Of a stretch of DNA of 32,168 nt, positions 22,214 to 31,427 are shown one piece after another. The notes beneath the pieces were generated by a model. It was not told the origin of the DNA. It did not search any database and worked only from the letters and a program-made list of their open reading frames with translations. Origin of the DNA: Bacteroidia bacterium (GTDB lineage Bacteria; Bacteroidota; Bacteroidia; UKL13-3); NCBI GenBank assembly GCA_014376805.1, contig JACMQU010000071.1, positions 1 to 32,168 of the forward strand, given 5' to 3'. The position numbers were made by a program, and so were the translations under genes. Positions within the stretch are counted from its first letter, which is position 1, and each line of letters begins with the position of its first letter.

Positions 22214-22691
22214 ATTTGGGTCGTTTAAAAAAACAAGTACATTCTTGCTTTTTGCTTATCTAAATATAAGTAAAAAAACTTATTTATTAAAATATAAAAT
22301 ACTGTATATAAGGCACTTATAATATACTATTGTCTATAAATCCTTTTTAAAGATAAACAGCCGTTTGTTGTTCCATTAACTAATTTATTTAGTCAATTCA
22401 ATCAAAAATTATGTTTTATGGCTTCTAAAAAGCCTAAAACAAGCCACTTATTTAGAATAATAATAAATTAAGTGCTTAATAATCAGGATTTCAAGCCTTT
22501 GCAATTTTGTAAAAATTGCAAAGGCACACAACTAACCCCGAACCGCCCTGAGCTGTATTTGCACCCGCAAGCCCCCAAAAACTCGGATATATGACCCTCC
22601 CGACCCCTAAAAAATACCACCTGTTTACCCGTGCTTGCTCAGCCAAATTGTTTCCTTCATCATATTTAATATCAATACTACATACTATTAA
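22214..22691. other. Gene-free region at the right end of the accessory island
   Basis: About 480 bp hold no convincing gene. They contain a perfect 14-bp inverted repeat (22495-22525), then a stretch unusually rich in C (about 22530-22640), and end shortly before late-type promoter copy 4. Nothing else is recognised. Confidence 0.6.
22495..22525. repeat. Perfect 14-bp inverted repeat
   Basis: GCCTTTGCAATTTT and AAAATTGCAAAGGC are separated by three bases. No T-run follows on either side, so a simple terminator is unlikely; it may be a protein-binding site or the edge of an inserted element. Confidence 0.45.
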
Positions 22692-22696
22692 GTGTG

Positions 22697-22736
22697 TGTC
22701 CTTTCTGCATACACGTATCTAAATATCTTAGTTAAC
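22697..22736 (+). promoter_or_regulatory. Late-type phage promoter, copy 4 (tape-measure cluster)
   Basis: TGTCCTTTCT (22697-22706, exact) is followed after 17 bp by TATCTTAG (22724-22731), 5 nt before ATG 22737. This spacing decides the start of the following gene in favour of 22737 over 22692. Confidence 0.7.
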
Positions 22737-23123
22737 ATGTCCTACATCAAGCAAGAGTTTGTAAAACGAATACTTATAGAAGAAGGCGAGCGACTAAAGA
22801 AGTACCAGGGCTTGGCTCTACAAAGCAGGTTGCAGTTTCACACCTACCGGGTGTTTAACAATAGAACTATGGATGTTACCGGTGGTGATGTGTTGGATGG
22901 CAAACTATCCTTTACCCACACAGCAGAACAACGCTTCTTAGATATCAAGAGAAAGATGCGCAGTAAGACTACCAATCGCAGTTATACCAGAGTCTATAAA
23001 ATACACAACCGTTTCGTGTACGGACAGTACCAGCGCATTGCAACCAGATTGATGTTTGACTTCACCGATGAAGTTGCCGAACAAATTAAACTAGACTTTA
23101 ATAACAATAAACAAAATGGCTAA
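22737..23123 (+). CDS. Conserved phage tail-region protein before the tape measure
   Basis: This 128-residue basic protein starts MSYIKQEFVKRILIEEGERL and contains LSFTHTAEQRFLDIKRKMR (about 61-79) and YKIHNRFVYGQYQRIATRLM. Proteins with a matching HNRFVFGxYGxIAxxLM pattern lie just before the tape-measure gene in Bacteroidetes prophages (from memory); their role in tail assembly is not known to me. It overlaps the tape-measure gene by 8 nt. An upstream in-frame ATG at 22692 is rejected because it precedes the promoter. Confidence 0.65.
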   Translation: MSYIKQEFVKRILIEEGERLKKYQGLALQSRLQFHTYRVFNNRTMDVTGGDVLDGKLSFTHTAEQRFLDIKRKMRSKTTNRSYTRVYKIHNRFVYGQYQRIATRLMFDFTDEVAEQIKLDFNNNKQNG

Positions 23124-26100
23124 GAAACTACGGGATGAAGACTTAGTGCTTAACATCATAGTGAATGGTGACCAGGGCAAGAAGGAAATGGGTCAGCTTG
23201 AAAAGGCTATTAAAGATACCAATCAGGAAATACGCCTGCTACAGAAAGAGCAGAAAGCATTGGCAGAGGCTGGGAAAAAAGAAACCGAAGCTTACCGTGC
23301 ATTAACTGCAGCTATTAAAGAAAAGAACAACGCTATAACTATTTCAGAAGCTAGGCTGGCGACATTACGTAAAGGCATGAAGCTTACGGAAATGAGCATG
23401 AGTGATTTAGCCCGAGAGCAAAAGCGATTAACTATGCTGATGCGTACAGCCGTACCGGATAGTGAAAACTATAAGGCTTACCAATTACAGCTTAAGGCGG
23501 TTACGGACAGAGTGGCCGAGCTTGGCGGCAAGGGTAAAGAGACCGGGGCAAGCCTGCAAAGCATGGCTACAAAGTTTAATCATTATATCGGTATAATGAG
23601 TGCTGGTATTCTAACTATTACTGGAATAGTGCAAGGCTTAAAAGCTATTACTCAGGCATACGTAGATTTTGAAGATAAAATGGTAGATGTTCAAAAAACT
23701 ACAGGACTAACCCAGATTGAAGTAAAAGAGCTGAACGAACAATTAAAAAAAGTAGATAGTAGATCAGCACAGGAAGATTTATTAGGCTTAGCCAGAGTAG
23801 CGGGTAAATTAGGTATTTCTGGTAAAGAAGATATTTTAGGATTTGTAACTGCAGCCGATAAAATAAAAGTTGCTTTAAGCGAGGATTTAGGTGGCGATGT
23901 GGAAGAATCTATTAACCAGATTGGCAAACTGGTTGATTTGTTTAAAGTTAAAGATGAGTTTGGCATAGAGCAATCTATGCTAAAGGTAGGTTCTGCCGTA
24001 AATGCTTTAGGTGCTGCCAGTACTGCAAGTGAAGGTTATTTGGTTGAGTTTACCAAACGAGTAGGCGGTGTGGCACCAGCTGCTGGCGTATCTATACAAA
24101 ATACTTTAGGCTTGGCGGCTACATTAGACCAGCTGGGGCAAACTGCCGAGGTTTCTGCTACAACATTTAGCCAATTAATACCCGATATGTTTAAAAATAC
24201 TGCCCAATATGCAAAAGTTGCGGGTATGGGTGTAGATGGTTTTGCTAAACTTTTAAAGACCGATGCTAACGCTGCCATGATTAAGTTTTTAGAAGGCTTA
24301 AAAGGCAATAATGCTGGCATGGGCGAAATGGTACAACATTTTGGCAAATTGGGTATTGATGGTAGCCGTTCAGTTTCTGTACTATCTGTTTTAGCAAACA
24401 ATGTAGGGGTTTTAAAAGAACAACAGGTATTATCTAACCAAGAATTTAAAAAAGGGACTTCTCTACAAAATGAGTTTACTCTCAAAAATGAAAATGCTGC
24501 CGCTGGATTAGAAAAAGCCAAAAAAGCTTTGTTTAACATGACTGTAGAACTTGGCGAAAAGCTTTATCCTGTGCTTACAGTTTCTACAAGTGGGTTTACT
24601 TATTTGGTTAAAATTTTAAGCGTATTAACTGATTTTCTGATTGATAATAGAAAGCTAATTATAACCGGTACCGCAGCTTGGTTAGCTTATAACACGGCAG
24701 TGCAAGTAAGTAATTTATTGAGTGGAGAAAGTATAGTGTTAAAGAAACTAGAAACCGTATGGGCTAAAACTAAAATATTTTGGGATAACGCCCAAACTGC
24801 AGCTTTACATTTACTAAGTGCGGCAACATTAATTTTAAGAGGCGAAACCGCCGCAGCTAAAGCTGAAATGGTTGCTTTTAATTTGGTCACTAAAATGAAC
24901 CCTCTTGGTTTGTTATTAGCGGTATTGGCTGTTGCCGTTGTAGCCTGGCAATTATATGCTGATAAACTTAGCGTAGCTCAAAAAACCCAATTAGCCATGA
25001 ATGATGTAGAAGCTGAGGCACAAAAAAGTATTGTTGAGCAAAAGCGAGTACTTAAAGATTTATTAGCAATTGCACAAAATAAAAATATTGCAGATTCAAT
25101 CCGGATTAAGGCAATTAAAGAGATTAATGCATTATCGCCAGAATTTCTCAATGGCTTAACCTTAGAAAATATAAATACAGTTAAAGCCACAACAGCTATA
25201 AAAGCTTATAATGCCGAACTTTTAAATACTGCCCGCATAAAAATTGCAAAACAAAATTTAGATGAGCTTGATAAAAAAGAAGTTGATCTTGAAATTAAAG
25301 GCCCAGAAACTGGTATAATGGATAAGGCGGTAGGCCAGTTTAAAAGTTTAATGTCTGGTAATTTTAAGAATTACGCAGAACAGGGTACTAAAGATGCGAT
25401 TAAGGAGAATTACAAAAATGCGAAAGAAGAGATTAAAACACAGCGTGAATCTATCAACGCATACATACAAAAATATAGCGTTACACCTATAAAAATCAAT
25501 CCAGATACTAATAACGAAAATCAAATTTCTATAAAAAAAATAGGGCAAATGACTATCGGCGAACTCAAAGAAAAACAAAAAGAGTTAAATGCCGAGTTAG
25601 ATAATACCGTAAAAGGCAGTGCCAAATATGTAGAGATTGCCCGCCAATTAAAGCAAATAGAAAATATACTTTCTCCCAAAAAGTCTAAAGAAACAAAAGA
25701 TCATGATGCTGAGCTAAAAGCCCAAATAGCTTACCAACATCAATTAATTTTAGGTAACAAAACTACCATTGAGCAGGAAGAAATTTCTTACCAAGAACGT
25801 TTAAAAAAAGCTGGGCTATTTAACGTTTCCAAAGATGCACTGGATAAACAATTACTTTCCGCTCAAAAAAGTAATAATGTAAATCTAATAAGAGCAACGC
25901 AATTAAAAATAGATGCTTTAAGTGTTTTGGAAACCCAGCATTTAGCTAATATTCAAAAGAAAAACGAGGATCAACTTAAACAAGATCTGGATGCTCAAAC
26001 CAGTGCAAATGATTTAAAAGTAGCAAAGACAAAAGAGCTGTTTCTTGCCAAAGAATTAGCTTCGGAAGAATCTACGGCCTCTTTAGCGGATAAAGAAATT

Positions 26101-27198
26101 GCTGCAGCAGCTTTATCAACCGAGTTAGAGGTTGAACTTTTTAATCAGGAACAAACCCGTTTAATGGAGCGGGCAATTCTTTTGAATACTTACCTACAGC
26201 AAGATAACGAAAGGGATCTTTTATCACTTGATGCAAAAAAAGCTTATGCAGCAGAACTTGATGCAATTCAGCAAAAGTCTATCAATAACGAAGTAAATCA
26301 AAAGCTGAAATCTGCCGACTTAACACGGAAAGTAGCAGGTGATAAACGCAAGGCAGAAATAGATTTACAAAACGCTATTGTTGATGCACATCAAAAAGCG
26401 TTTGGATTAATCGCTGGTTTATTTGCTCAAAACTCTACAGCTTATAAAGCATTTTTCCTTTTAGAAAAAGTTGCTTCAGCTGCAAAAGTTATTATGAGTT
26501 TGCAGTTGGAGTTGGCAGCAATCAGATTAAGTACTGCTTTAGGCGTAGCGCAAGCAATGGCTATTCCCATTGCTGGACCAGGTATTGCAGCTGGTGTTAA
26601 AGCAGCTGGAGTTGTACAAGCAGTTACTGCCAAAATTAGTGCTGGCGTATCACTCGCCACCATTGCCGCCACCGCCATAGGTGGCGTTACCGGTAGAGAA
26701 GATGGCGGTTATACTTTAGATACCAAACGCCAACAAGATGGTAAAATGTTTAGCGCAAATTATGCGCCTTACCAACGCGGTTATATTGGCAAACCTACTT
26801 TATTGGTAGGCGAGGCGGATCCTGAATTTGTGGCCAATGGCTCGGCAGTTAAAAACCCAACCATTAAACCATTCTTAGATATTATAGATATTGCCCAACG
26901 TAATGGCACCATTAATACGCTTAACCTACAAAAATACATAGAACGCCCATCAATGGTAATGGTTTCGGGCAGAGAGCAGGGCGGTTATAGCAATGCAGAT
27001 ACGGCGTACTCTGCAAAGCAAGAAAGTAATAACGATAGCAAAGCATCGGCGCAAGCCATAGAAATGTTGGAAATGCTAACCAAACTTAACAACCTTTTAA
27101 GCAAACCCATCACCGCTGAGGTTGCACTTCTTGGCCGTAACGGCTTTGTAGAAAAACAAAAAGAATTAACAGCACTAGAAAATCAAAATAATTTATAG
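23116..27198 (+). CDS. Phage tail tape measure protein
   Basis: The 1360-residue protein has an N-terminal coiled coil (about 20-140), a hydrophobic segment (157-175) and a TP901-type core (FEDKMVDVQKTTGLT, 185-199, and following helices). More hydrophobic helices follow (about 500-530 and 593-615: LGLLLAVLAVAVVAWQLYA), then a long charged coiled-coil region and a glycine/alanine-rich hydrophobic stretch (about 1130-1195). This is the plan of tape measure proteins, which set tail length and act in DNA injection. At about 0.15 nm per residue the tail would be near 200 nm; no sheath gene is visible, so a siphovirus is likely. The gene is the longest in the window and shares the promoter at 22697. 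Confidence 0.9.
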   Translation: MAKKLRDEDLVLNIIVNGDQGKKEMGQLEKAIKDTNQEIRLLQKEQKALAEAGKKETEAYRALTAAIKEKNNAITISEARLATLRKGMKLTEMSMSDLAREQKRLTMLMRTAVPDSENYKAYQLQLKAVTDRVAELGGKGKETGASLQSMATKFNHYIGIMSAGILTITGIVQGLKAITQAYVDFEDKMVDVQKTTGLTQIEVKELNEQLKKVDSRSAQEDLLGLARVAGKLGISGKEDILGFVTAADKIKVALSEDLGGDVEESINQIGKLVDLFKVKDEFGIEQSMLKVGSAVNALGAASTASEGYLVEFTKRVGGVAPAAGVSIQNTLGLAATLDQLGQTAEVSATTFSQLIPDMFKNTAQYAKVAGMGVDGFAKLLKTDANAAMIKFLEGLKGNNAGMGEMVQHFGKLGIDGSRSVSVLSVLANNVGVLKEQQVLSNQEFKKGTSLQNEFTLKNENAAAGLEKAKKALFNMTVELGEKLYPVLTVSTSGFTYLVKILSVLTDFLIDNRKLIITGTAAWLAYNTAVQVSNLLSGESIVLKKLETVWAKTKIFWDNAQTAALHLLSAATLILRGETAAAKAEMVAFNLVTKMNPLGLLLAVLAVAVVAWQLYADKLSVAQKTQLAMNDVEAEAQKSIVEQKRVLKDLLAIAQNKNIADSIRIKAIKEINALSPEFLNGLTLENINTVKATTAIKAYNAELLNTARIKIAKQNLDELDKKEVDLEIKGPETGIMDKAVGQFKSLMSGNFKNYAEQGTKDAIKENYKNAKEEIKTQRESINAYIQKYSVTPIKINPDTNNENQISIKKIGQMTIGELKEKQKELNAELDNTVKGSAKYVEIARQLKQIENILSPKKSKETKDHDAELKAQIAYQHQLILGNKTTIEQEEISYQERLKKAGLFNVSKDALDKQLLSAQKSNNVNLIRATQLKIDALSVLETQHLANIQKKNEDQLKQDLDAQTSANDLKVAKTKELFLAKELASEESTASLADKEIAAAALSTELEVELFNQEQTRLMERAILLNTYLQQDNERDLLSLDAKKAYAAELDAIQQKSINNEVNQKLKSADLTRKVAGDKRKAEIDLQNAIVDAHQKAFGLIAGLFAQNSTAYKAFFLLEKVASAAKVIMSLQLELAAIRLSTALGVAQAMAIPIAGPGIAAGVKAAGVVQAVTAKISAGVSLATIAATAIGGVTGREDGGYTLDTKRQQDGKMFSANYAPYQRGYIGKPTLLVGEADPEFVANGSAVKNPTIKPFLDIIDIAQRNGTINTLNLQKYIERPSMVMVSGREQGGYSNADTAYSAKQESNNDSKASAQAIEMLEMLTKLNNLLSKPITAEVALLGRNGFVEKQKELTALENQNNL

Positions 27199-29649
27199 AT
27201 GTTACAATTTATAGTAGATGGCCAACAGGTAGATTTACCTCCCGATTTTAAGTTATCCTTAATAATAGAAAACCCACTGTTTTTAACAGATAAAATACCT
27301 GTGCCCTACAGTACCAATTTTGATTTACCGCCTACTCCCAAAAACCTCAAGACTTTTAATTATCCAAACCGCATCAACACCCGTATAAATTTTATTCAAG
27401 CTTACCCTGTAAATATAATATTTGATTGTATACAGGTATTAAATGGTTTTTTATTGTTAAAAGAAGTATCCCAAAAACTAAATTTTTCTTTCCGTGGTGT
27501 AGAAATAACCGATAATATTACAAAGCAAACCAACAATATTTTTTTAGGCAATTACCAATTTGGCCAAGGTTCTCGTCTTACGGTTGATTTCGAAGATCCG
27601 TCAAACTTTGCATATAAATATAAAAACCTTGTACAGTCAACTATTAGCGGCGAAAACGCAATGGTTGCAGCACCCATTATGCTAAAAGATGATGAGGGTA
27701 AAGATGCTATACCAGAATCTTTAGTAGTACTAGTTGGCAGGTATGCACACCCAAACCGCTATTTAAGTTTTTATAACGCAATAGAAAAGCGGTTTATATT
27801 TGACGCCAAAGTAATATTTACTACAACAGTACCTTTTCATTCGCCCACTTTTTTAATGCCGTTTTTATATCACATCATAAATGTGGTTTTTGGCGATAGC
27901 TTAATAAGTAACCCTTTTGCAGATGGCGAATTACGAAAATTGGTAATACCAACCACCTATCATAAAAACTACAACAATAACTTATTTTCTGATTTAAGAG
28001 GGATATTAATAGATGGAAGCTATAAAAATTTGAATGTTATAATTGATAATCCATTTCCAATTCCAAATAGCGTTAATTTAGAAAGTTTCACTCCGCAAAT
28101 ACCTGTTATAGATTTAATAAAAGAAGTTTTTAAACTCTTTTGCTTAAGCTTATTCACCGTAAATAATAAATTTAAAATTGTTTACAATAAAGACATCATC
28201 AACAATAAGCAGGTAGAAAACTGGACAACCAAATTAATGGGTAAAGAAACTATAACTCAAGAAGCTGCAAAAACATATAATTATGGTTATGCAGATTATA
28301 TGTCTGAACAAGATTTAGTTATAGAAAATATTAACCAACTACCTAAGCTTGCTTCTTTAGTACCTAAACCAATAAATGATGATAAAGATGTTTATTACAG
28401 AATTCAAAATACCGATCAGGTTTTTTGCGTAAAAACAAAAACACAAACAAAAGAAACGGTAACTAAACTTTCGCAATACCAGGTTAAAAAAACAGGATTC
28501 GAAACCACAAATAAAAAAGGTGATGCTTTTGATGCAACTGTTAAAATTTCGCCAATGCCCACTACAATTGATGATTATCATTGGCTGATAGACCAAGCAA
28601 CGGTAATCAATCCAGATACACAACAATCAGAAATAAAACCGGTAAGTACAGCTATACGCCGTTGGGCTGTACCGCAATGGGATGGCAAGCGTTTAGAAAT
28701 GCCAGAAAAATTTAACATCATGATCTATCATGGCTTAAGTGAAGCTTTTGAACCTATAGACGAATATCCATTATTGAGCGGTTTTGATACGGACCATCAC
28801 GGCCGTAAACTTTCAGACCTTACCCTTAAATGGGATGGCGAAAATGGTTTACTTAACCGCAATCATAAAGAATATAAGGCATTTGTAGAGAAAGAGAAAA
28901 TTGCAATAAAAGGCACTTTTTTATTAACGGCATTAGATATTAAAAATTTGGATTTAACCGTCCGTAAAAACATCAAAAACCGCAACTTCTTCATCAAAAA
29001 AATTAATGTAACCATAAGCACAGACAAAGTAGAGCCCGCCGATGTTGATTTGATAGAAGATATAGATCCTTTAACGCCTAACTACGTTGCCGTACGCAGT
29101 CAGCGATTTGCAAAAGCCAACTGCAATACCGGGCTACAAGGTAGTAACGTGCCTTACACAAAAGTTTACACCAGTAGCCTATCTCAAATTGCAGCAAATA
29201 ATTTAGCTGATGCAGATGTTAACTATATGGCAGAAGGACAAGCTTATGCAAACCAAAATGGCTTTTGTGTTAATAATGGTTTGGTTTACTTATCCTTTAC
29301 AACTTTCAAACAAAATATTAGAAGAGTTTATACATACAGCCAAAATTATTATGTTAATTGGGATGTAGTTATGGAAATACGTTTAACTACACCCGTATCG
29401 CAAGATTTATTGGTAAACATTCGCTTAGATTATCCGCAAGTTGAGAAGCCCGGAGGGGGCAAATTTAGTGGTCAGTATATTGCAGCAAGTGTAGTTTATC
29501 TTACTGCAATTATAAAAGCAGGGCAATTTTTTGTACATAAGGTGGCTTATATAGCTAGCACTAAATTCGATCCTCAATACAGAACGCCAATACCATCATT
29601 AACATCAACAACTCCCAATACTATTGGTTCTATAAAAATTCATTTATAA
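27199..29649 (+). CDS. Distal tail or baseplate protein with DUF5977-like C-terminal region
   Basis: The 816-residue protein starts directly after the tape-measure stop. The N-terminal part (LQFIVDGQQVDLPPDFKLSL, 2-21, then KIPVPYSTNFDLPPTP) resembles distal-tail proteins of Bacteroidetes phages. Residues about 625-695 contain RFAKANCNTGLQG and GQAYANQNGFC, the pattern of DUF5977, a repeat-like domain of Bacteroidetes surface and phage proteins. A glycine-rich segment (EKPGGGKFSGQ) and beta-rich C-terminus follow. The likely role is in the tail tip, linking tape measure, tube and receptor-binding parts; the exact role is inferred from order. Confidence 0.65.
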   Translation: MLQFIVDGQQVDLPPDFKLSLIIENPLFLTDKIPVPYSTNFDLPPTPKNLKTFNYPNRINTRINFIQAYPVNIIFDCIQVLNGFLLLKEVSQKLNFSFRGVEITDNITKQTNNIFLGNYQFGQGSRLTVDFEDPSNFAYKYKNLVQSTISGENAMVAAPIMLKDDEGKDAIPESLVVLVGRYAHPNRYLSFYNAIEKRFIFDAKVIFTTTVPFHSPTFLMPFLYHIINVVFGDSLISNPFADGELRKLVIPTTYHKNYNNNLFSDLRGILIDGSYKNLNVIIDNPFPIPNSVNLESFTPQIPVIDLIKEVFKLFCLSLFTVNNKFKIVYNKDIINNKQVENWTTKLMGKETITQEAAKTYNYGYADYMSEQDLVIENINQLPKLASLVPKPINDDKDVYYRIQNTDQVFCVKTKTQTKETVTKLSQYQVKKTGFETTNKKGDAFDATVKISPMPTTIDDYHWLIDQATVINPDTQQSEIKPVSTAIRRWAVPQWDGKRLEMPEKFNIMIYHGLSEAFEPIDEYPLLSGFDTDHHGRKLSDLTLKWDGENGLLNRNHKEYKAFVEKEKIAIKGTFLLTALDIKNLDLTVRKNIKNRNFFIKKINVTISTDKVEPADVDLIEDIDPLTPNYVAVRSQRFAKANCNTGLQGSNVPYTKVYTSSLSQIAANNLADADVNYMAEGQAYANQNGFCVNNGLVYLSFTTFKQNIRRVYTYSQNYYVNWDVVMEIRLTTPVSQDLLVNIRLDYPQVEKPGGGKFSGQYIAASVVYLTAIIKAGQFFVHKVAYIASTKFDPQYRTPIPSLTSTTPNTIGSIKIHL

Positions 29650-29660
29650 ACATAATTGCC

Positions 29661-29699
29661 TGTCCTTTCTAAAAAAACCAAAATGGGTAATTTGGTTTT
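29661..29699 (+). promoter_or_regulatory. Late-type phage promoter, copy 5 (distal tail cluster)
   Basis: TGTCCTTTCT (29661-29670, exact) is followed after 17 bp by TAATTTG (29688-29694), 5 nt before ATG 29700. The stretch AAAAAACCAAAAT between the boxes is shared with copy 3. Confidence 0.7.
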
Positions 29700-30365
29700 A
29701 TGAAAAAGTACATACCTACCATTTTAATTATTGCCTTGGCAATAGCATGTTTATTTTCTATCCGCGGTTGCATCCAAAAAAACTTAGACTTAGAACAAGC
29801 TAAAACAACCAACCAGCAATTATTGCAAAACCTTAAACCTGTGCCTTTAGTGCCTTTGCAGGTTAAGCCAGATAAGCAGGGAGTAAAGCATTATGTTTTT
29901 AACACTCCTATGATATCGCATAAAGCGGATATTTTGCAAAGTGGTTATATACCTAAGGCTAAAGCTGATAGTATACGGAAAGTTATAATGGCAAAAGACA
30001 ATGAAATATCAGACCTCACACAATTTAAAGTAAGTATCCAAGCTAAACTCCGGGCAAACTTAAAATCTGATTCCGCAGGGCGTAAAATTGCACAAAGTGT
30101 AGATTCTATATTTAATATCAAATACTTAGCAGATAGTAATTTATTCAACGTAAAGGCAAGTATTAAGCTTACGCAGATAGATTATGTTCATAAACCATTC
30201 CTCGGCAAAACTCAACACCGCACAGAAATATTCGCTAATGATCCGCGGATAACTATAAGCGAAGTTTACAAAGTGCAACAATCAGAAAAGCCGCCGAATA
30301 AGGGTTTCCTGAAATTCGGAACATTCTTAGTCATTGCAGCCACCACCTATTTCATACTAAAATAA
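29700..30365 (+). CDS. Membrane-anchored hypothetical protein
   Basis: This 221-residue protein has an N-terminal transmembrane segment (about 4-22: YIPTILIIALAIACLFSI), then a charged helical stretch (KNLDLEQAKTTNQQLLQNLK), a central soluble region and a C-terminal hydrophobic segment (about 205-221: FGTFLVIAATTYFILK). Two terminal anchors around a coiled-coil-like body recall spanin-like or injection-associated proteins, but no family is recognised. It opens the last gene cluster and lies 3 nt before the next gene. Confidence 0.55.
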   Translation: MKKYIPTILIIALAIACLFSIRGCIQKNLDLEQAKTTNQQLLQNLKPVPLVPLQVKPDKQGVKHYVFNTPMISHKADILQSGYIPKAKADSIRKVIMAKDNEISDLTQFKVSIQAKLRANLKSDSAGRKIAQSVDSIFNIKYLADSNLFNVKASIKLTQIDYVHKPFLGKTQHRTEIFANDPRITISEVYKVQQSEKPPNKGFLKFGTFLVIAATTYFILK

Positions 30366-30368
30366 TCA

Positions 30369-31427
30369 ATGCCATTTACCATTACACAACAGCCAGCAAC
30401 CTTAAACCTTAGCGGTAATTTGCCCGATGTTTTAATAACATCTGCAGATAAAATTACCACCGAGCTTTTAATAAATGGGGCCACAGTTTTGGTAGAAGAA
30501 TACTATCCGGATAGCGATGGTAAAATCATCATAGAACTTAAAGATTTAATAAACTCTTTACTGTACGCCACCTTGCCGCCCCCTACACTATCTATTTTTA
30601 CACAACAAAAAGCAAATGCCAATTGCGTTTTAAAAATCAACAATACAGAAGCCTCTATATCTTTTAGGGTGGTAAAAGGCGGTTTAGATAGCCAGTTATT
30701 TAATACCGTACAATGGTTGCAAACTAATTTCTTAACCTGGCAACCTCAGGTTAAAATGGTAAAATATTACGACCCAGAGTGGCTTACTTATTACGCTGTT
30801 GAAGGTGGTTTAAAAGTAATGGTAAAAGGTTACTTTGCTAATAATACTTCGCAAATAATAGAGCTAGTGGCTTTAACCTTTCAACAAACGCAAAGTATTA
30901 CCACTAACCCGGGCACCATACAATCTAAGTTTGCCCAAACTATTATAGGTTATGATATTTGGGTAGCATCAGCAACGGTAAAATACTCCTTTACCCAACG
31001 TTATTTAATTGTAGATAACTATCAAGAGCATGATCATTTGTTTGTGTTCGAAAATAACCTGGCAGGTATAGATACCATCCGCTTTACCGGAGATTTAACC
31101 GCTAAGCCAGATATTAAAACTGACAGCGCATATTTTTTAGACGAAAATTTAGAGTACGGTTTCACTGTAAAATCTGCATTCACTAAAAACACCGGATACT
31201 TTAAAAGCGATAGAGAAAAAGTTTTCGCTCTCGAGTTTTTTAAAAGCATCAATAAATACATCACGGCAAATGGCGAGTTTAAACGAATAAGCGTACAGAA
31301 AGCAACGCTAAACAGTCAACTTGCCGACTTAAACGCCTTCACTTTCGATTTTATTTATTCCAAGGAAACGCAATACCTCAACATACCGCGGCCTAATATT
31401 TTACCGCAAAATTTAAGCTTTAGTTAA
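30369..31427 (+). CDS. Putative tail or adsorption protein
   Basis: This 352-residue, beta-rich protein starts MPFTITQQPATLNLSGNLPD, a segment like bacterial Ig-type or tail-associated beta domains. The middle includes KMVKYYDPEWLTYYAVEGG and the C-terminus ends IPRPNILPQNLSFS. The family is not recognised. It lies between the distal tail protein and the tail fibre; its stop abuts the fibre start (TAAATG at 31425-31430). A structural role near the tail tip is inferred from place. Confidence 0.5.
   Translation: MPFTITQQPATLNLSGNLPDVLITSADKITTELLINGATVLVEEYYPDSDGKIIIELKDLINSLLYATLPPPTLSIFTQQKANANCVLKINNTEASISFRVVKGGLDSQLFNTVQWLQTNFLTWQPQVKMVKYYDPEWLTYYAVEGGLKVMVKGYFANNTSQIIELVALTFQQTQSITTNPGTIQSKFAQTIIGYDIWVASATVKYSFTQRYLIVDNYQEHDHLFVFENNLAGIDTIRFTGDLTAKPDIKTDSAYFLDENLEYGFTVKSAFTKNTGYFKSDREKVFALEFFKSINKYITANGEFKRISVQKATLNSQLADLNAFTFDFIYSKETQYLNIPRPNILPQNLSFS

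Noticed and set aside
22692-22736. Upstream ATG for the pre-tape-measure gene
   Set aside because: It precedes the promoter element whose fixed spacing points to ATG 22737.
24036-24539. 167-residue minus-strand frame inside the tape measure
   Set aside because: Shadow of the tape-measure coding sequence; composition follows the complementary codons.
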